Positions 35,131-43,445 of a stretch of 64,000 nucleotides of DNA are shown piece by piece. The notes beneath the pieces are model-generated. The model did not search any database and was not told the DNA's origin. It saw nothing but the letters and a program-made list of their open reading frames with translations. Made by a program: the position numbers and the translations under genes. The stretch is taken from assembly GCA_963804595.1 (NCBI GenBank), contig CAWDQZ010000004.1, positions 124,001 through 188,000 of the forward strand, given 5' to 3'. Every line of letters begins with the position of its first letter. The stretch's first letter is position 1. The DNA comes from DASUPK01 sp963804595. GTDB taxonomy: Bacteria; Actinomycetota; Thermoleophilia; Solirubrobacterales; 70-9.

Positions 35131-36590
35131 GCAAGCAGGCCCGCAAGTGGCTCCTCCGCGGGCTCGCCCTGGCGGCGATCGTCGCCTTCATCATCTTCTT
35201 CCCGAGCATCAACCTCGACAAGCTGATCGAGGACCTGTCCAGCAGCCTTGGAGCCTGGACCTACCTCCTGGTCGGAGCGCTCGCCTTCCTCGAGACAGGA
35301 GCGTTCATCGGGTTGATCGCCCCGGGCGAGTTCACGGTGCTGCTCGGCGGCGCGGTCGCGGCCAACGGCGACATCTCGCTGCCGTTGATCATCGCGATCA
35401 CCTGGCTGGCGGCGTTCGCCGGGGATTCGCTGAGCTTCCTCCTCGGCGCCCGTCTCGGTCGTGACTTCCTCGTTCGGCACGGGGAGCGCTTTCGAATCAC
35501 GCCGGAGCGGCTCGCGATGGTGGAGGGCTACTTCGCCCGGTACGGCGGGCGAACGATTCTGATCGGGCGGTTCATCGGCCTCGTCCGTGCCGTCGCTCCC
35601 TTCATCGCGGGGAGCAGCAAGCTGCCGTACCGAAACTTCGCGCCCTACAGCATCCTCGGCACCGGACTGTGGTCCATCGCGCTTCTCCTGCTGGGGTACT
35701 TCTTCGCCCAGAGCCTCAACACGGTCAGCAATATCGTGAGCAGGGGGCTCGTCGTCTTCGGGATCGTCGTCGGCGTTGTCGTGGCGATCGTCGTGGCGTA
35801 CCGGTTCCTGCGGGAGCCGGAGAACCGGCGCAAGCTGGTGCAGGAGATGGAGCGACGCCGGCTGCTCCGGCCGATCGTGCAGCTCGGGCGCCGGCTGCGC
35901 CCGCAGTTCGAGTTCCTCATGAGGCGTCTGACGCCAGGCGGTGAGTTCGGGCTCGAGTTCACGACCCTGCTGGCGGCGCTCTCGGTCGGGCTCTTCGTCC
36001 TGATCGCCTACTGGTCGGTGGTCGCCGGGGATCCCGGGCCGACCCCGGGGGACCGGACCGTGTGGAACGCCGCGCAGGACCTGCAGACCACCTGGCTGGT
36101 GGACATCGCCAAGGTGGTGACCTGGCTCGGTTCCGGGTGGATCGTCTACCCGCTCGGGGCGATCGCGGCGGGCGTGCTGGCGCACCGGCGGCTCTGGGGG
36201 GAGTTCTGGGTGGTCGTCATCGGCTTGGCGCTGATCGCGATCTTCGTCCCGGCGATCAAGGGGTGGACCGATCGGCCCCGGCCTCCCGACCCCCTCGTCT
36301 CGACGGGTAGCCCCGCCTTCCCCAGCGGGCATGCCGCACAGGCGACCCTCTACACCTGGCTCGCGGTGACGCTCGCGCTGAGGGTGGTGCCGGGGATCAC
36401 CCGCCGGAGCCTGGTGGTCGCGGTGGGGATCACGCTCACCGTCCTCATCGGGGTGACCCGCATCTACCTGCGAGTTCATTGGATGAGCGACGTCTCCTCG
36501 GGCTGGGCGCTGGGTCTCTCCAGCTTCGCTGCGGTTGCCGCCGTGGTGCTCGTCGTTGGCCACATCCGCGACAATCCCCGGCGTTCATGA
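35127..36590 (+). CDS. DedA-PAP2 fusion: membrane flippase-like plus lipid phosphatase
   Basis: A 487-residue protein combining two families. Residues 1-215 are a DedA/VTT domain: FLETGAFIGLIAPGEFTVLL and GRFIGLVRAVAPFIAGSSKL carry the usual acidic and Arg motifs. Residues about 275-480 are a PAP2 phosphatase with KGWTDRPRPP, PAFPSGHAAQATLY and TRIYLRVHWMSDVSSGW, the three catalytic motifs. DedA proteins are implicated in undecaprenyl phosphate recycling, and PAP2 enzymes remove phosphate from the diphosphate carrier, so one protein could dephosphorylate and return the lipid carrier. It lies just after ispE, an isoprenoid gene. GTG 35127 overlaps the ispE stop. Confidence 0.92.
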   Translation: MSKQARKWLLRGLALAAIVAFIIFFPSINLDKLIEDLSSSLGAWTYLLVGALAFLETGAFIGLIAPGEFTVLLGGAVAANGDISLPLIIAITWLAAFAGDSLSFLLGARLGRDFLVRHGERFRITPERLAMVEGYFARYGGRTILIGRFIGLVRAVAPFIAGSSKLPYRNFAPYSILGTGLWSIALLLLGYFFAQSLNTVSNIVSRGLVVFGIVVGVVVAIVVAYRFLREPENRRKLVQEMERRRLLRPIVQLGRRLRPQFEFLMRRLTPGGEFGLEFTTLLAALSVGLFVLIAYWSVVAGDPGPTPGDRTVWNAAQDLQTTWLVDIAKVVTWLGSGWIVYPLGAIAAGVLAHRRLWGEFWVVVIGLALIAIFVPAIKGWTDRPRPPDPLVSTGSPAFPSGHAAQATLYTWLAVTLALRVVPGITRRSLVVAVGITLTVLIGVTRIYLRVHWMSDVSSGWALGLSSFAAVAAVVLVVGHIRDNPRRS

Positions 36591-36850
36591 CCCAGCCTCT
36601 CGACTCGATCGTGGCGCCGGCACTGGCTGTCGGCACCGAGTACTGGCTCTTCGGCGTCGCCGGGCTGCTCTCGGTGTGCGCCTTCGTCGGCCTGATCCTG
36701 GTGCCGGCGCTCGGCTCCTACGGGCGCGCCTGGGAGAAGCTGGTGGCCGGCTTCCTCTCGCTCTTCGTCCTGGCGGCGCTGGTCCTGGTTGGTCTCGTGA
36801 TCGGGGTCGTGATCTTCCTGAATTGGGACGAGATCTCTAAATGGTTCTAG
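36587..36850 (+). CDS. Small two-TM membrane protein, unknown function
   Basis: An 87-residue protein, mostly hydrophobic: YWLFGVAGLLSVCAFVGLIL and LVAGFLSLFVLAALVLVGLV are two probable TM helices joined by a short loop (PALGSYGRAWEK). The tail NWDEISKWF is polar. ATG 36587 overlaps the DedA-PAP2 stop (ATGA), so it is coupled to that gene and may be its accessory subunit (inference). No named domain. A repeat element begins at its stop codon. Confidence 0.75.
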   Translation: MTQPLDSIVAPALAVGTEYWLFGVAGLLSVCAFVGLILVPALGSYGRAWEKLVAGFLSLFVLAALVLVGLVIGVVIFLNWDEISKWF

Positions 36851-37000
36851 CCGCGACCAGGCCGCTCCACTTCATAAAACGGGTCGCGCTATCGCGCGCC
36901 CTCGCATCAAGGCGAAGCCCGAGCGGTTAGGTGCGGCGGCCGCTTGTCGCGGTAGATCCGGCGGCGGTTTTTGTGGCCGCCGTATATGGCAAAGCCGTCG
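36850..37000 (+). repeat. Dispersed intergenic repeat, copy C (full form plus extension)
   Basis: Between the small membrane gene and the PucR-like gene. It shares with copy B the blocks ACCAGGCCGCTCCACTTCAT (36856-36875), ACGGGTCGCGCTATCGCGCG with its CCCTCGCATCAAGGCG flank (36879-36914), GCCCGAGCGGTTA (36917-36929), GCGGCCGCTTG (36936-36946) and GGCAAAGCCGTCGC. An extra GGCGGCGGTTTTTGTGGCCGCC stretch (36960-36981) can form a second hairpin. It lies upstream of a promoter-bearing gene and has no open frame of its own. Confidence 0.75.
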
Positions 37001-37024
37001 CGCCGCCAGACCTACCATGTGCCA

Positions 37025-38266
37025 ATGACTGCGAAGGAATCGCCGCACTCCGAGCGCCATGCCGACCCGGGCAGCCTCGAGGAGCTCTCGGCCGCGATCG
37101 AGTCCGGTGCCGGGATGCCGGCCGTGGCGCGCGCGGCCGGGCGCGCGCTCGACGCGAGCGTCGCGCTGATCGACCGCTCGAGCAACGTGCTCGCGGTCGC
37201 CGCCGCCTCGCCTGATGAGGAGCGCAAGCTCCTCGCCGGCGGCGAGGTGGTGGAGACGGTCGAGCTGCGCGTGGCGGACGCGTCCGTCGGAGAGCTGCGC
37301 TGGAGGCCGCGCGGCGAGGACGAGCCGGACGCCGCGCTGCTGCGGATGGTCTCGACCCTGGTCGGTCTGGAGCTGGAGCGCTCGCGCTCGCCGGAGTGGG
37401 CGACGGAGGAAGCCGCGGGTGACTTCGTGCGGGCGCTGCTCGGGCGGAAGCTGACCGATCGCGCGGACATCGAGGCGCGGGCCGCGGAGCTGGGGACCGA
37501 TCTGTCGCGGGGAACGGGCGTCGTGATCGCTCGGGCCCATCCGCACATGGCCCAGACCGGCGAGTGGCGCGCCCGCGTACTGTCGATCGCCCAGCGAGCG
37601 ATCCGTGCGGTGAGCGCCGCCGGCCTGGCGGGCGAGGGGAACCAGGAGGGCGAGAGCGCGGAGGTCGTCGCGATCGTCCCGGCGGGCGACGACGAGCGGT
37701 TGACGCGGGCTGCCGACGGCCTCGCCGGCGAGCTCGAGGAGGGGCTCAGCGGGTTCTCGGTCCGGGTCTCCCGGAGCCGTCTGGCAGCGGATGCGGGCGA
37801 CCTCTACCGCGCGGCGCAGGAGGCCCTGCTCGCCGCAAACGTGGGGGAGGCGGAAGGCAAGCGGGTGCTCGCGTTCGAGGACACCGGCGCGTACCGGCTA
37901 CTGCTGCCCGCGATGAGCGAGGACCCGGCTGAGCTCGAGCGCTTCTACTCGGAGACAGTCGAGCCCCTGGTCGCCTACGACGAGCAGTACGAGACGGAGC
38001 TGGTCTCCACCGTCGAGACCTATCTGGAGAACGACGGAAACGTCGCGGCGACGGCGCAGCAGCTCTTCACACACAGGCACACGATCAGGTACAGGCTGGA
38101 GCGGGCCCGCGAGCTCTGCGGTCACGACGTGACCTCAACCGAGGGCCGCGAGAAGCTCGGGCTGGGGCTGAAGGCGATGCGGGTCCTGGGGATCGCCTCG
38201 CCGCGGGGCCCGGCGGACGAGCCGGGCACGGAGGCGGGTCGCGTGCCTCACGCCGAATCCGACTGA
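37025..38266 (+). CDS. PucR-type helix-turn-helix transcriptional regulator
   Basis: A 413-residue regulator. The C-terminal PucR helix-turn-helix is plain: STVETYLENDGNVAATAQQL, then FTHRHTIRYRLERARELCGH. The upstream GGDEF-like/CdaR-type core (about residues 170-330) has LSIAQRAIRAVSAAGLAGEG and DLYRAAQEALLAANVGEAEG. The N-terminal part (ALDASVALIDRSSNVLAVAA) resembles a GAF-like sensor. PucR-family proteins activate purine, sugar or proline catabolism; the effector here is unknown. ATG 37025 (MTAKESPHS) is the best start; an in-frame GTG lies 6 bp upstream. It converges with a GH15 gene at 38271. Confidence 0.88.
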   Translation: MTAKESPHSERHADPGSLEELSAAIESGAGMPAVARAAGRALDASVALIDRSSNVLAVAAASPDEERKLLAGGEVVETVELRVADASVGELRWRPRGEDEPDAALLRMVSTLVGLELERSRSPEWATEEAAGDFVRALLGRKLTDRADIEARAAELGTDLSRGTGVVIARAHPHMAQTGEWRARVLSIAQRAIRAVSAAGLAGEGNQEGESAEVVAIVPAGDDERLTRAADGLAGELEEGLSGFSVRVSRSRLAADAGDLYRAAQEALLAANVGEAEGKRVLAFEDTGAYRLLLPAMSEDPAELERFYSETVEPLVAYDEQYETELVSTVETYLENDGNVAATAQQLFTHRHTIRYRLERARELCGHDVTSTEGREKLGLGLKAMRVLGIASPRGPADEPGTEAGRVPHAESD

Positions 38267-38270
38267 GCGT

Positions 38271-40187
38271 CTACACGGTCTGGGTAGAGACCATTTCGCT
38301 GAGCACCCCGGTCCGATCTCGGCCGCCGGTGGAGCGGTCGTCGCTGATCACGTGGCTCACGGCGTTGATCAGCGCCAGGTGAGTGAAGGCCTGGGGGAAG
38401 TTCCCCCAGTGGCGGCCGGTCCGGGGATCGAGCTCCTCGGCGTACAGGCCGAGCGGGCCGGCGTGGTTCAGGAGCCGCTCGCACATCTCGCGCGCGGCCC
38501 TTGGCTCGCCGATCTCGGAGAGGGCCGAGGCAAGCCAGAACGAGCAGATCGTGAAGGTCGCCTCCTCCCCATGGAGGCCGTCGTCGGTCTCGTCGATGCG
38601 GTAGCGGAGGACGAGGCCGTCCATGGTGAGCTCCTCGTGGATTGCCTTCACCGTGTTGACGACGCGCTCGTCGTCCGGCGGCAGGAAGCGGACGAGCGGG
38701 ATCAGCAGGGTCGAGGCGTCGAGTGAGTCGGTCTCATAGTGCTGCCTGAAGACGCCGCGCTCCGAGACTCCGCGCGCGAGGATGTCGTCGCGGATCTGAT
38801 CGGCGACCTTGGTCCAGCGCCCGAGCCGGTCCTCGTCGCCGAGGCGGTCGGCCAGGCGACGGCCGCGATCGACCGCGACCCAGCACATCAGCTTGGAGGA
38901 GACGTAGTGCTTCGGCTCGCCCCGACCCTCCCAGATCCCCTGGTCCGGCAGCTCCCAGACCGAGATCGCGGTCTCGACCTGCCGGCACAGTGCCTCCCAG
39001 AGCTCGTGCGGGAGGTGGTCCTGGACCTTCACGTGGATATAGACAGAGTCGAGCAGCGCCCCGTAGACGTCGTTCTGGCGCTGGTTGAAGGCGGCGTTGC
39101 CGATGCGGACAGGGGTCGCTCCCTCGTACCCGCTGAGGTCGTCGAGGGTCGTCTCGGTCAGGTCCTTCTCCCCACGGATGCCGTACATGATCTGCATTCC
39201 GTGCTCGCCGACATCGACGTCCTCCTTGTAGACGTCGGTCAGCCAGCCCATGAAGTCGGTGGCCTCGTAGTCGAGGCCGAGGGTGTGGAGTGACCAGAGG
39301 GTGAAGGTGGCGTCTCGAATCCAGGTGTAGCGGTAGTCCCAATTCCGCTCGCCGCCCGGCGTCTCCGGGAGAGAGGTGGTCAGAGCGGCGATCATTGCGC
39401 CGGTCGGGGAGTAGGTCAGACCCTTGAGAACGAGCGCCGAGCGCTGCAGCGGGGCGCGCCAGGGATGGTCCGGGAAGCTGCCGCCCTCGAGCCAGCGGCG
39501 CCAGAAGTCGACCGTTCGCTCGAGCCGCTTCTGACAATCCTCGCTCGAGTCCGGCGGGATCGGCGAGGGGCCCCAGCTGAGCGCGCTGAACCGCACCTCC
39601 CCGGCCTTCATCCGATGGCGGGCGCGGGCGTCGCTGCCGTCGACACCCAGACCGAGGTCGCCGGAGAGGATCAGGTGGAGGCCGTCGTGGGTGACCTCGG
39701 CGTCGGTCGCCGAGTCACCCCGCCGCTGCCAGTCGACCCGGGTGGAGCCGTAGTCGAACGCCGGCTGGCAGATCATCTCGATGTCGACCTCCCCCTGGAG
39801 GCATTCGACCATGCGCACCAGGACGTGCTCCGCCTCGTCGTCGGGCGGCGGGCGCCGGTGCGGCTCGAAGTCGTTGCTCGGCCGCCAATCCCCGAAGCTG
39901 AGGAAGTCGCGAACGGTCACCCAGCCCGAGCCGGTCATCCAGGTGCTCTCGAGCACGTTGGTGCCGGGCTCGTAGCGGCGGCTCACGGGAGCGCTCAGGC
40001 CCGGCGGCCCCAGCCGCCAGAAGCCGCAGCTGCGGTCGAGGACGGAGCCGAAGATGCTGGCGGAGTCGAAGCGGGGGAGGCAGAGCCACTCGATCGAGCC
40101 CTCGGGGGCGATCAGGGCGCCCGTGTGGCAGTCCGAGACGAACCCATACGAAGCGATTCGCGGGAAACGGGACTGGAAAGCGGGCAT
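38271..40187 (-). CDS. Glycoside hydrolase family 15 enzyme (trehalase/glucoamylase-like)
   Basis: A 638-residue cytoplasmic GH15 protein with no signal peptide. Residues 1-200 are the beta-sandwich N-domain (IASYGFVSDCHTGALIAPEG, EWLCLPRFDSASIFGSVLD, VLESTWMTGSGWVTVRDFLS). Residues 255-610 form the alpha6/alpha6 barrel: ERNWDYRYTWIRDATFTLWS, QIMYGIRGEKDLTETTLDDL, IWEGRGEPKHYVSSKLMCW and GEEATFTICSFWLASALSEI with the C-terminal catalytic Glu. The WDYRYTWIRDA pattern is typical of actinobacterial GH15 trehalases and glucoamylases; which of the two cannot be told. ATG at 40187. Confidence 0.92.
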   Translation of the reverse strand: MPAFQSRFPRIASYGFVSDCHTGALIAPEGSIEWLCLPRFDSASIFGSVLDRSCGFWRLGPPGLSAPVSRRYEPGTNVLESTWMTGSGWVTVRDFLSFGDWRPSNDFEPHRRPPPDDEAEHVLVRMVECLQGEVDIEMICQPAFDYGSTRVDWQRRGDSATDAEVTHDGLHLILSGDLGLGVDGSDARARHRMKAGEVRFSALSWGPSPIPPDSSEDCQKRLERTVDFWRRWLEGGSFPDHPWRAPLQRSALVLKGLTYSPTGAMIAALTTSLPETPGGERNWDYRYTWIRDATFTLWSLHTLGLDYEATDFMGWLTDVYKEDVDVGEHGMQIMYGIRGEKDLTETTLDDLSGYEGATPVRIGNAAFNQRQNDVYGALLDSVYIHVKVQDHLPHELWEALCRQVETAISVWELPDQGIWEGRGEPKHYVSSKLMCWVAVDRGRRLADRLGDEDRLGRWTKVADQIRDDILARGVSERGVFRQHYETDSLDASTLLIPLVRFLPPDDERVVNTVKAIHEELTMDGLVLRYRIDETDDGLHGEEATFTICSFWLASALSEIGEPRAAREMCERLLNHAGPLGLYAEELDPRTGRHWGNFPQAFTHLALINAVSHVISDDRSTGGRDRTGVLSEMVSTQTV

Positions 40188-40228
40188 GCGCCAGGGAGAC
40201 TATTTCGGCGCGCTACTCGGCTTCGCCA

Positions 40229-40575
40229 TCAACCACGTCCGCCCTCCGCCGGGCGGCTGCGGGCGAACGGCTCCAGGCCCTCCTTCGCGCGCCACGGGTC
40301 GAAGACGGTGATCGTCGAGGTCGTCCTCAGCGTGTAGGGCAGCTTGCCCTTGAACTCCTGCCTCGTCGTCACGTCCGGGCCGGGCTCTCGTCGCCCTCGA
40401 CCTCGATGTAGACGGGCTTCCACCACTCGGGGTACGTGCGGGGGTCGGCGAGGGCCTCGAACACCGCATCCTGCCGCGCGTCCACATCCCACTCATCCAG
40501 GAACACGTACTCCTTGGACCATCTCTCCCTCCGAGATTGGGCTGCCGCGAGGTGATGCGCTTTCGACCCACTCAT
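40229..40575 (-). pseudogene. Truncated, frameshifted SRPBCC (polyketide cyclase-like) gene
   Basis: The N-terminal half of a START/SRPBCC-fold protein survives: EYVFLDEWDVDARQDAVFEA and ADPRTYPEWWKPVYIEVEGD in one frame, then PGPDVTTRQEFKGKLPYTLR and TTSTITVFDP in another. The break lies near 40382-40388 in a GAGAG tract; deleting two bases rejoins the frames. The second half of the fold (about 70 residues) is missing, replaced by unrelated RAKEGLEPFARSRPAEGGRG. With both a frame break and a missing C-terminus I consider it a genuine decayed gene. It lies beside tRNA-Gln, in a small accessory patch. Confidence 0.6.
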
Positions 40576-40668
40576 GGATCAGTGCCATCGTGAGAATCCG
40601 GCGTCATGGACATGACGCGTGAGCGGCGCGAGCGCCTGGTCGCCCCTCAGGGCCTCGGCCTGAGCCAA

Positions 40669-40740
40669 TTCCGGGGGGAGGATTCGAACCTCCTCTTGAT
40701 CATCCAAAGTGACCCGGGCTACCGATTACCCCACCCCGGA
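40669..40740 (-). tRNA. tRNA-Gln(TTG)
   Basis: Folding the minus strand by eye gives a complete cloverleaf: acceptor TCCGGGG/CCCCGGA with discriminator A, D-arm GGGTAATCGGTAGCCC, anticodon stem GGTCA/TGATC with loop CTTTGGA (anticodon TTG, reading CAA for Gln), short variable loop AAGA, and T-arm GGAGG-TTCGAAT-CCTCC. No CCA is encoded at the 3' end. It sits between a decayed gene and an HNH endonuclease gene, a typical insertion setting. Confidence 0.93.
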
Positions 40741-40790
40741 ATAGGGCCAGTCTACGTCCGGGCTGGATGCGAACATACGTTCGATTATCG

Positions 40791-41615
40791 ATGGCACCAC
40801 GTTTCACGGAGGAGGAGGCCCGAAAGGCAATCACCGAATCGAGATCGTGGGCCGAATCGCTGCGCCGGCTCGGCTATTGCCACACCGGTGCGAACCCGAA
40901 GACCTTGAAGAAGTGGTCGGAACTCTGGGGCATTTCGACGGAGCATTTCCACTCGGCCGCCACGAGTACCGAGGCGCTACGTAGGAGCAACGAGCCGATT
41001 CCTCTCGAGAGCATCCTCGTCGAACGATCGGCCTACAACCGCGCCCATCTGAAGCGACGTCTCTACGAGGCTGGATTGAAGGCCCCGATCTGCGAGCTCT
41101 GTGGCCAGGGCGAGATATGGCGTGGAAATCGAATGGCCTTGATCCTTGACCACGTCAACGGGACGCGCGACGACAACCGCATCGAGAACTTGCGAATCGT
41201 GTGCCCTAACTGTGCTGCAACTTTGGATACGCACTGCGGCGGCAACAAGAGAGGACTGCCGAGGCTGCCGGCTTTTCGCGAGTGCGCGCTGTGCGGGCAG
41301 CAATTCTCCCCGAAGTACTGGGACCACCGGTACTGCTCGCGCAGATGTGGGACAAGGGCTCGCCCAAGGGTCCGGGCGTCTTCACCGCGGCCCCGGAAGG
41401 CGGAGAGACCGCCCTACAAACAGCTCCTTCAGGAGGTCCTCGACATGGGCTACCGCGCCGTGGGTCGGAAGTACGGGGTCTCAGATACGGCGGTGCGGAA
41501 ATGGCTTCGGCAATACGAGCGCGAGCAGGCCGTTACTGAGGGCCGTGATCCGGACGTGATTCGGATCCCGACTCGGACCTGGCCAAACCGCCGGCGAGAC
41601 CCCAAGGCAGCCTAA
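40791..41615 (+). CDS. HNH endonuclease with flanking DNA-binding modules
   Basis: A 274-residue protein with three visible parts: an N-terminal helix-turn-helix-like region (EARKAITESRSWAESLRRLG), the HNH nuclease core with zinc-binding Cys pairs (CELCGQG, IVCPNC, CALCGQQ, CSRRCG) and the catalytic motif ILDHVNGTRDDNRIENLRIV, and a C-terminal recognition helix (YRAVGRKYGVSDTAVRKWLR). This is the arrangement of phage-like and homing HNH enzymes. Its base composition is less GC-rich than that of neighbours, and it starts 51 bp from the tRNA-Gln 5' end, so it looks acquired. The ATG at 40791 (MAPRFTEEE) or the ATG at 40767 may start it. Confidence 0.82.
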   Translation: MAPRFTEEEARKAITESRSWAESLRRLGYCHTGANPKTLKKWSELWGISTEHFHSAATSTEALRRSNEPIPLESILVERSAYNRAHLKRRLYEAGLKAPICELCGQGEIWRGNRMALILDHVNGTRDDNRIENLRIVCPNCAATLDTHCGGNKRGLPRLPAFRECALCGQQFSPKYWDHRYCSRRCGTRARPRVRASSPRPRKAERPPYKQLLQEVLDMGYRAVGRKYGVSDTAVRKWLRQYEREQAVTEGRDPDVIRIPTRTWPNRRRDPKAA

Positions 41616-41679
41616 GCATGGCAGGAATCGTCCGTAATTGGTCATTGCAGACAGAACGCGATGAGGCCATCATGCGTTC

Positions 41680-42669
41680 ATGGCCTCGCGGAGAAAGCCC
41701 CGGCGGATCGTCATCCTCGCCTTTCCGGGGGTACAGCCCCTCGACGTGATCGGGCCCGCGGAGGTGTTCGCCGGCGCCGATGCGATCAGCGGAGGAGGGT
41801 CCTACTCGGTGGAGGTCGCCGCGAGGAGCCTCGATCCGATCGCCGTTCGTGGCGCCGGCTATTCCCTGCTGCCCAAGCTGACCACGGCGAGGTGCCGCGG
41901 CCCGATCGACACGCTGATCGTCGCCGGCGGCTTCGGAGTCCGGGCCGCCGAGGACGACGTCGAGCTGATCCGCTGGATCCGCAGCGCCGCGCGGCGCTCC
42001 CGGCGAGTCACGTCCGTCTGCTCCGGCTCCTTCCTCCTCGCCCGCGCCGGCCTGCTCGAGGGCAGGACCGTCACGACCCACTGGGCCTCGACCGAGGAGC
42101 TGGCGCGTCGCCATCCCGAGCTGAAGGTCGACCCCAACCCGATCTTCGTCCGCGACGGCGACGTCTGGACCTCGGCCGGCGTCACCTCCGGAATGGATCT
42201 CTCCCTCGCGCTGGTCGAGGAGGACCTCGGCCGAGAGATCGCCGTGGAGATCGCGCGCTGGCTGGTCCTCTTCCTCCAGCGTCCTGGCGGCCAGGCCCAG
42301 TTCAGCTCTCACCTCTCGGCCCAAGCTGCCGAGCGGCGCCCGCTCCGCGAGCTCCAGTCCTGGATCGCCGACAACCTCGATGAGGATCTTCGCGTCGAGA
42401 CGCTTTCCGAGCGCGCGGCGATGAGCCCGCGCAACTTCGCTCGCTTCTTCAGGCGGGAGATCGGAATGACTCCGGCGGCGTACGTGGAGGAGCTCCGGGT
42501 GGAGCGCGCTCGCCAGCTGCTCGAGGACAGCGCCGACCCGATCGACCTGATCTCCGGCCGCTGTGGCTTCGGGACGCCCGAGACCATGCGCCGAGCCTTC
42601 GGCCGCCGGATGGGGGTCCCACCTGCCCAATACCGCTCCCGCTTCAGGCGGGCGCGCACCCCGCACTGA
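41680..42669 (+). CDS. GlxA-type AraC-family regulator with DJ-1/PfpI domain
   Basis: A 329-residue regulator. Residues 8-190 form a class I glutamine-amidotransferase-like (DJ-1/PfpI) sensor: VILAFPGVQPLDVIGPAEVF, IVAGGFGVRAAEDD and VTSVCSGSFLLARAGLLEGR with the nucleophile-elbow Cys. Residues 225-325 are the AraC double helix-turn-helix (LRVETLSERAAMSPRNFARF, DPIDLISGRCGFGTPETMRR, GVPPAQYRSRFRRA). GlxA-like proteins sense amino-acid derivatives or osmolytes. It is followed by a stand-alone DJ-1 protein 11 bp later, so the two probably act together. ATG at 41680. Confidence 0.9.
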   Translation: MASRRKPRRIVILAFPGVQPLDVIGPAEVFAGADAISGGGSYSVEVAARSLDPIAVRGAGYSLLPKLTTARCRGPIDTLIVAGGFGVRAAEDDVELIRWIRSAARRSRRVTSVCSGSFLLARAGLLEGRTVTTHWASTEELARRHPELKVDPNPIFVRDGDVWTSAGVTSGMDLSLALVEEDLGREIAVEIARWLVLFLQRPGGQAQFSSHLSAQAAERRPLRELQSWIADNLDEDLRVETLSERAAMSPRNFARFFRREIGMTPAAYVEELRVERARQLLEDSADPIDLISGRCGFGTPETMRRAFGRRMGVPPAQYRSRFRRARTPH

Positions 42670-42680
42670 GAGGAGACAGC

Positions 42681-43334
42681 GTGCAGATCGCCTACCTGCT
42701 CTACGACCGCTTCACGGCCTTGGACATCACCGGCCCCCATGACGTCTTCAACTCGGTCCCGGGCAATGAGGCGGTCTTCGTCGCCGAGAACGCCGGGCCG
42801 GTCCGCAACGAATCGGACACGCTCTCGCTCATCGCCGAGGCCTCCCTCGACGAGCTGCAGACCCCGGACATCGTGGTCGTCCCCGGCGGCTTCGGCAACC
42901 GCGTCCTTCTCGAGCACGAGCCGCTCCACGACTGGATCAGGACCGTCCACGAGAACACGACCTGGACCACCTCCGTTTGCACCGGCTCCCTGCTGCTCGC
43001 GGCGGCCGGCCTCCTCGATGGGATTCCCGCTACCACCCACTGGCTCGCCCGCGACCTGCTCGCGGACCTCGGCGCGAACGCCGTCCCGGACCGCGTGGTC
43101 CAGCACGGCAAGATCGTCACCGCCGCCGGTGTCTCGTCCGGGATCGACATGGCGCTCTGGCTCGTCCAGCAGATCAACGGCGACGAGATCGCGCAGGCGG
43201 TTCAGCTCGGCATCGAGTACGACCCCCAGCCGCCGCTGGACGCCGGCTCGCCGGAGAAGGCGCCCCAGCAGATCGTCGAGCTGGTCAGCGCCGCCTTCGC
43301 AGCCCGGGAAGACACCCCTGGGCTGCGGACCTGA
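42681..43334 (+). CDS. DJ-1/PfpI-family protein (isonitrile hydratase-like)
   Basis: A 217-residue single-domain protein: AYLLYDRFTALDITGPHDVF, VVPGGFGNRVLLEHEPLHDW and TSVCTGSLLLAAAGLLDGIP, with the nucleophile Cys in SVCTGS. The order resembles bacterial isonitrile hydratases (InhA-like) and other PfpI-type hydrolases. Its pairing with a GlxA-type regulator carrying the same fold suggests shared ligand sensing or a small catabolic unit; the substrate is unknown. GTG start at 42681, 11 bp after the regulator stop. A hairpin follows it at 43358. Confidence 0.87.
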   Translation: MQIAYLLYDRFTALDITGPHDVFNSVPGNEAVFVAENAGPVRNESDTLSLIAEASLDELQTPDIVVVPGGFGNRVLLEHEPLHDWIRTVHENTTWTTSVCTGSLLLAAAGLLDGIPATTHWLARDLLADLGANAVPDRVVQHGKIVTAAGVSSGIDMALWLVQQINGDEIAQAVQLGIEYDPQPPLDAGSPEKAPQQIVELVSAAFAAREDTPGLRT

Positions 43335-43357
43335 CCCGTCCCGACCCGGTCCTGGTG

Positions 43358-43382
43358 CCGCTCAGCCCTTCCGGCTGAGCGG
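43358..43382 (+). terminator. Hairpin after the DJ-1 gene, probable terminator
   Basis: CCGCTCAGCC (43358-43367) pairs perfectly with GGCTGAGCGG (43373-43382) around CTTCC. It lies 23 bp after the DJ-1 stop and 63 bp before glmU. There is no T run, so termination is probable rather than certain, but the stem is 10 bp and GC-rich. Confidence 0.7.
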
Positions 43383-43445
43383 TGTCCCTGGGAAACGGAT
43401 TGCGCCTCGCTCCGCCGCGGGGCACGCTCGCATTACGCTTTCGGG

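Noticed and set aside
34794..36563. 589-codon minus-strand open frame opposite ispE and the DedA-PAP2 gene
   Set aside because: Highly charged, low-complexity and without motifs. Membrane-protein coding on the plus strand explains it fully.
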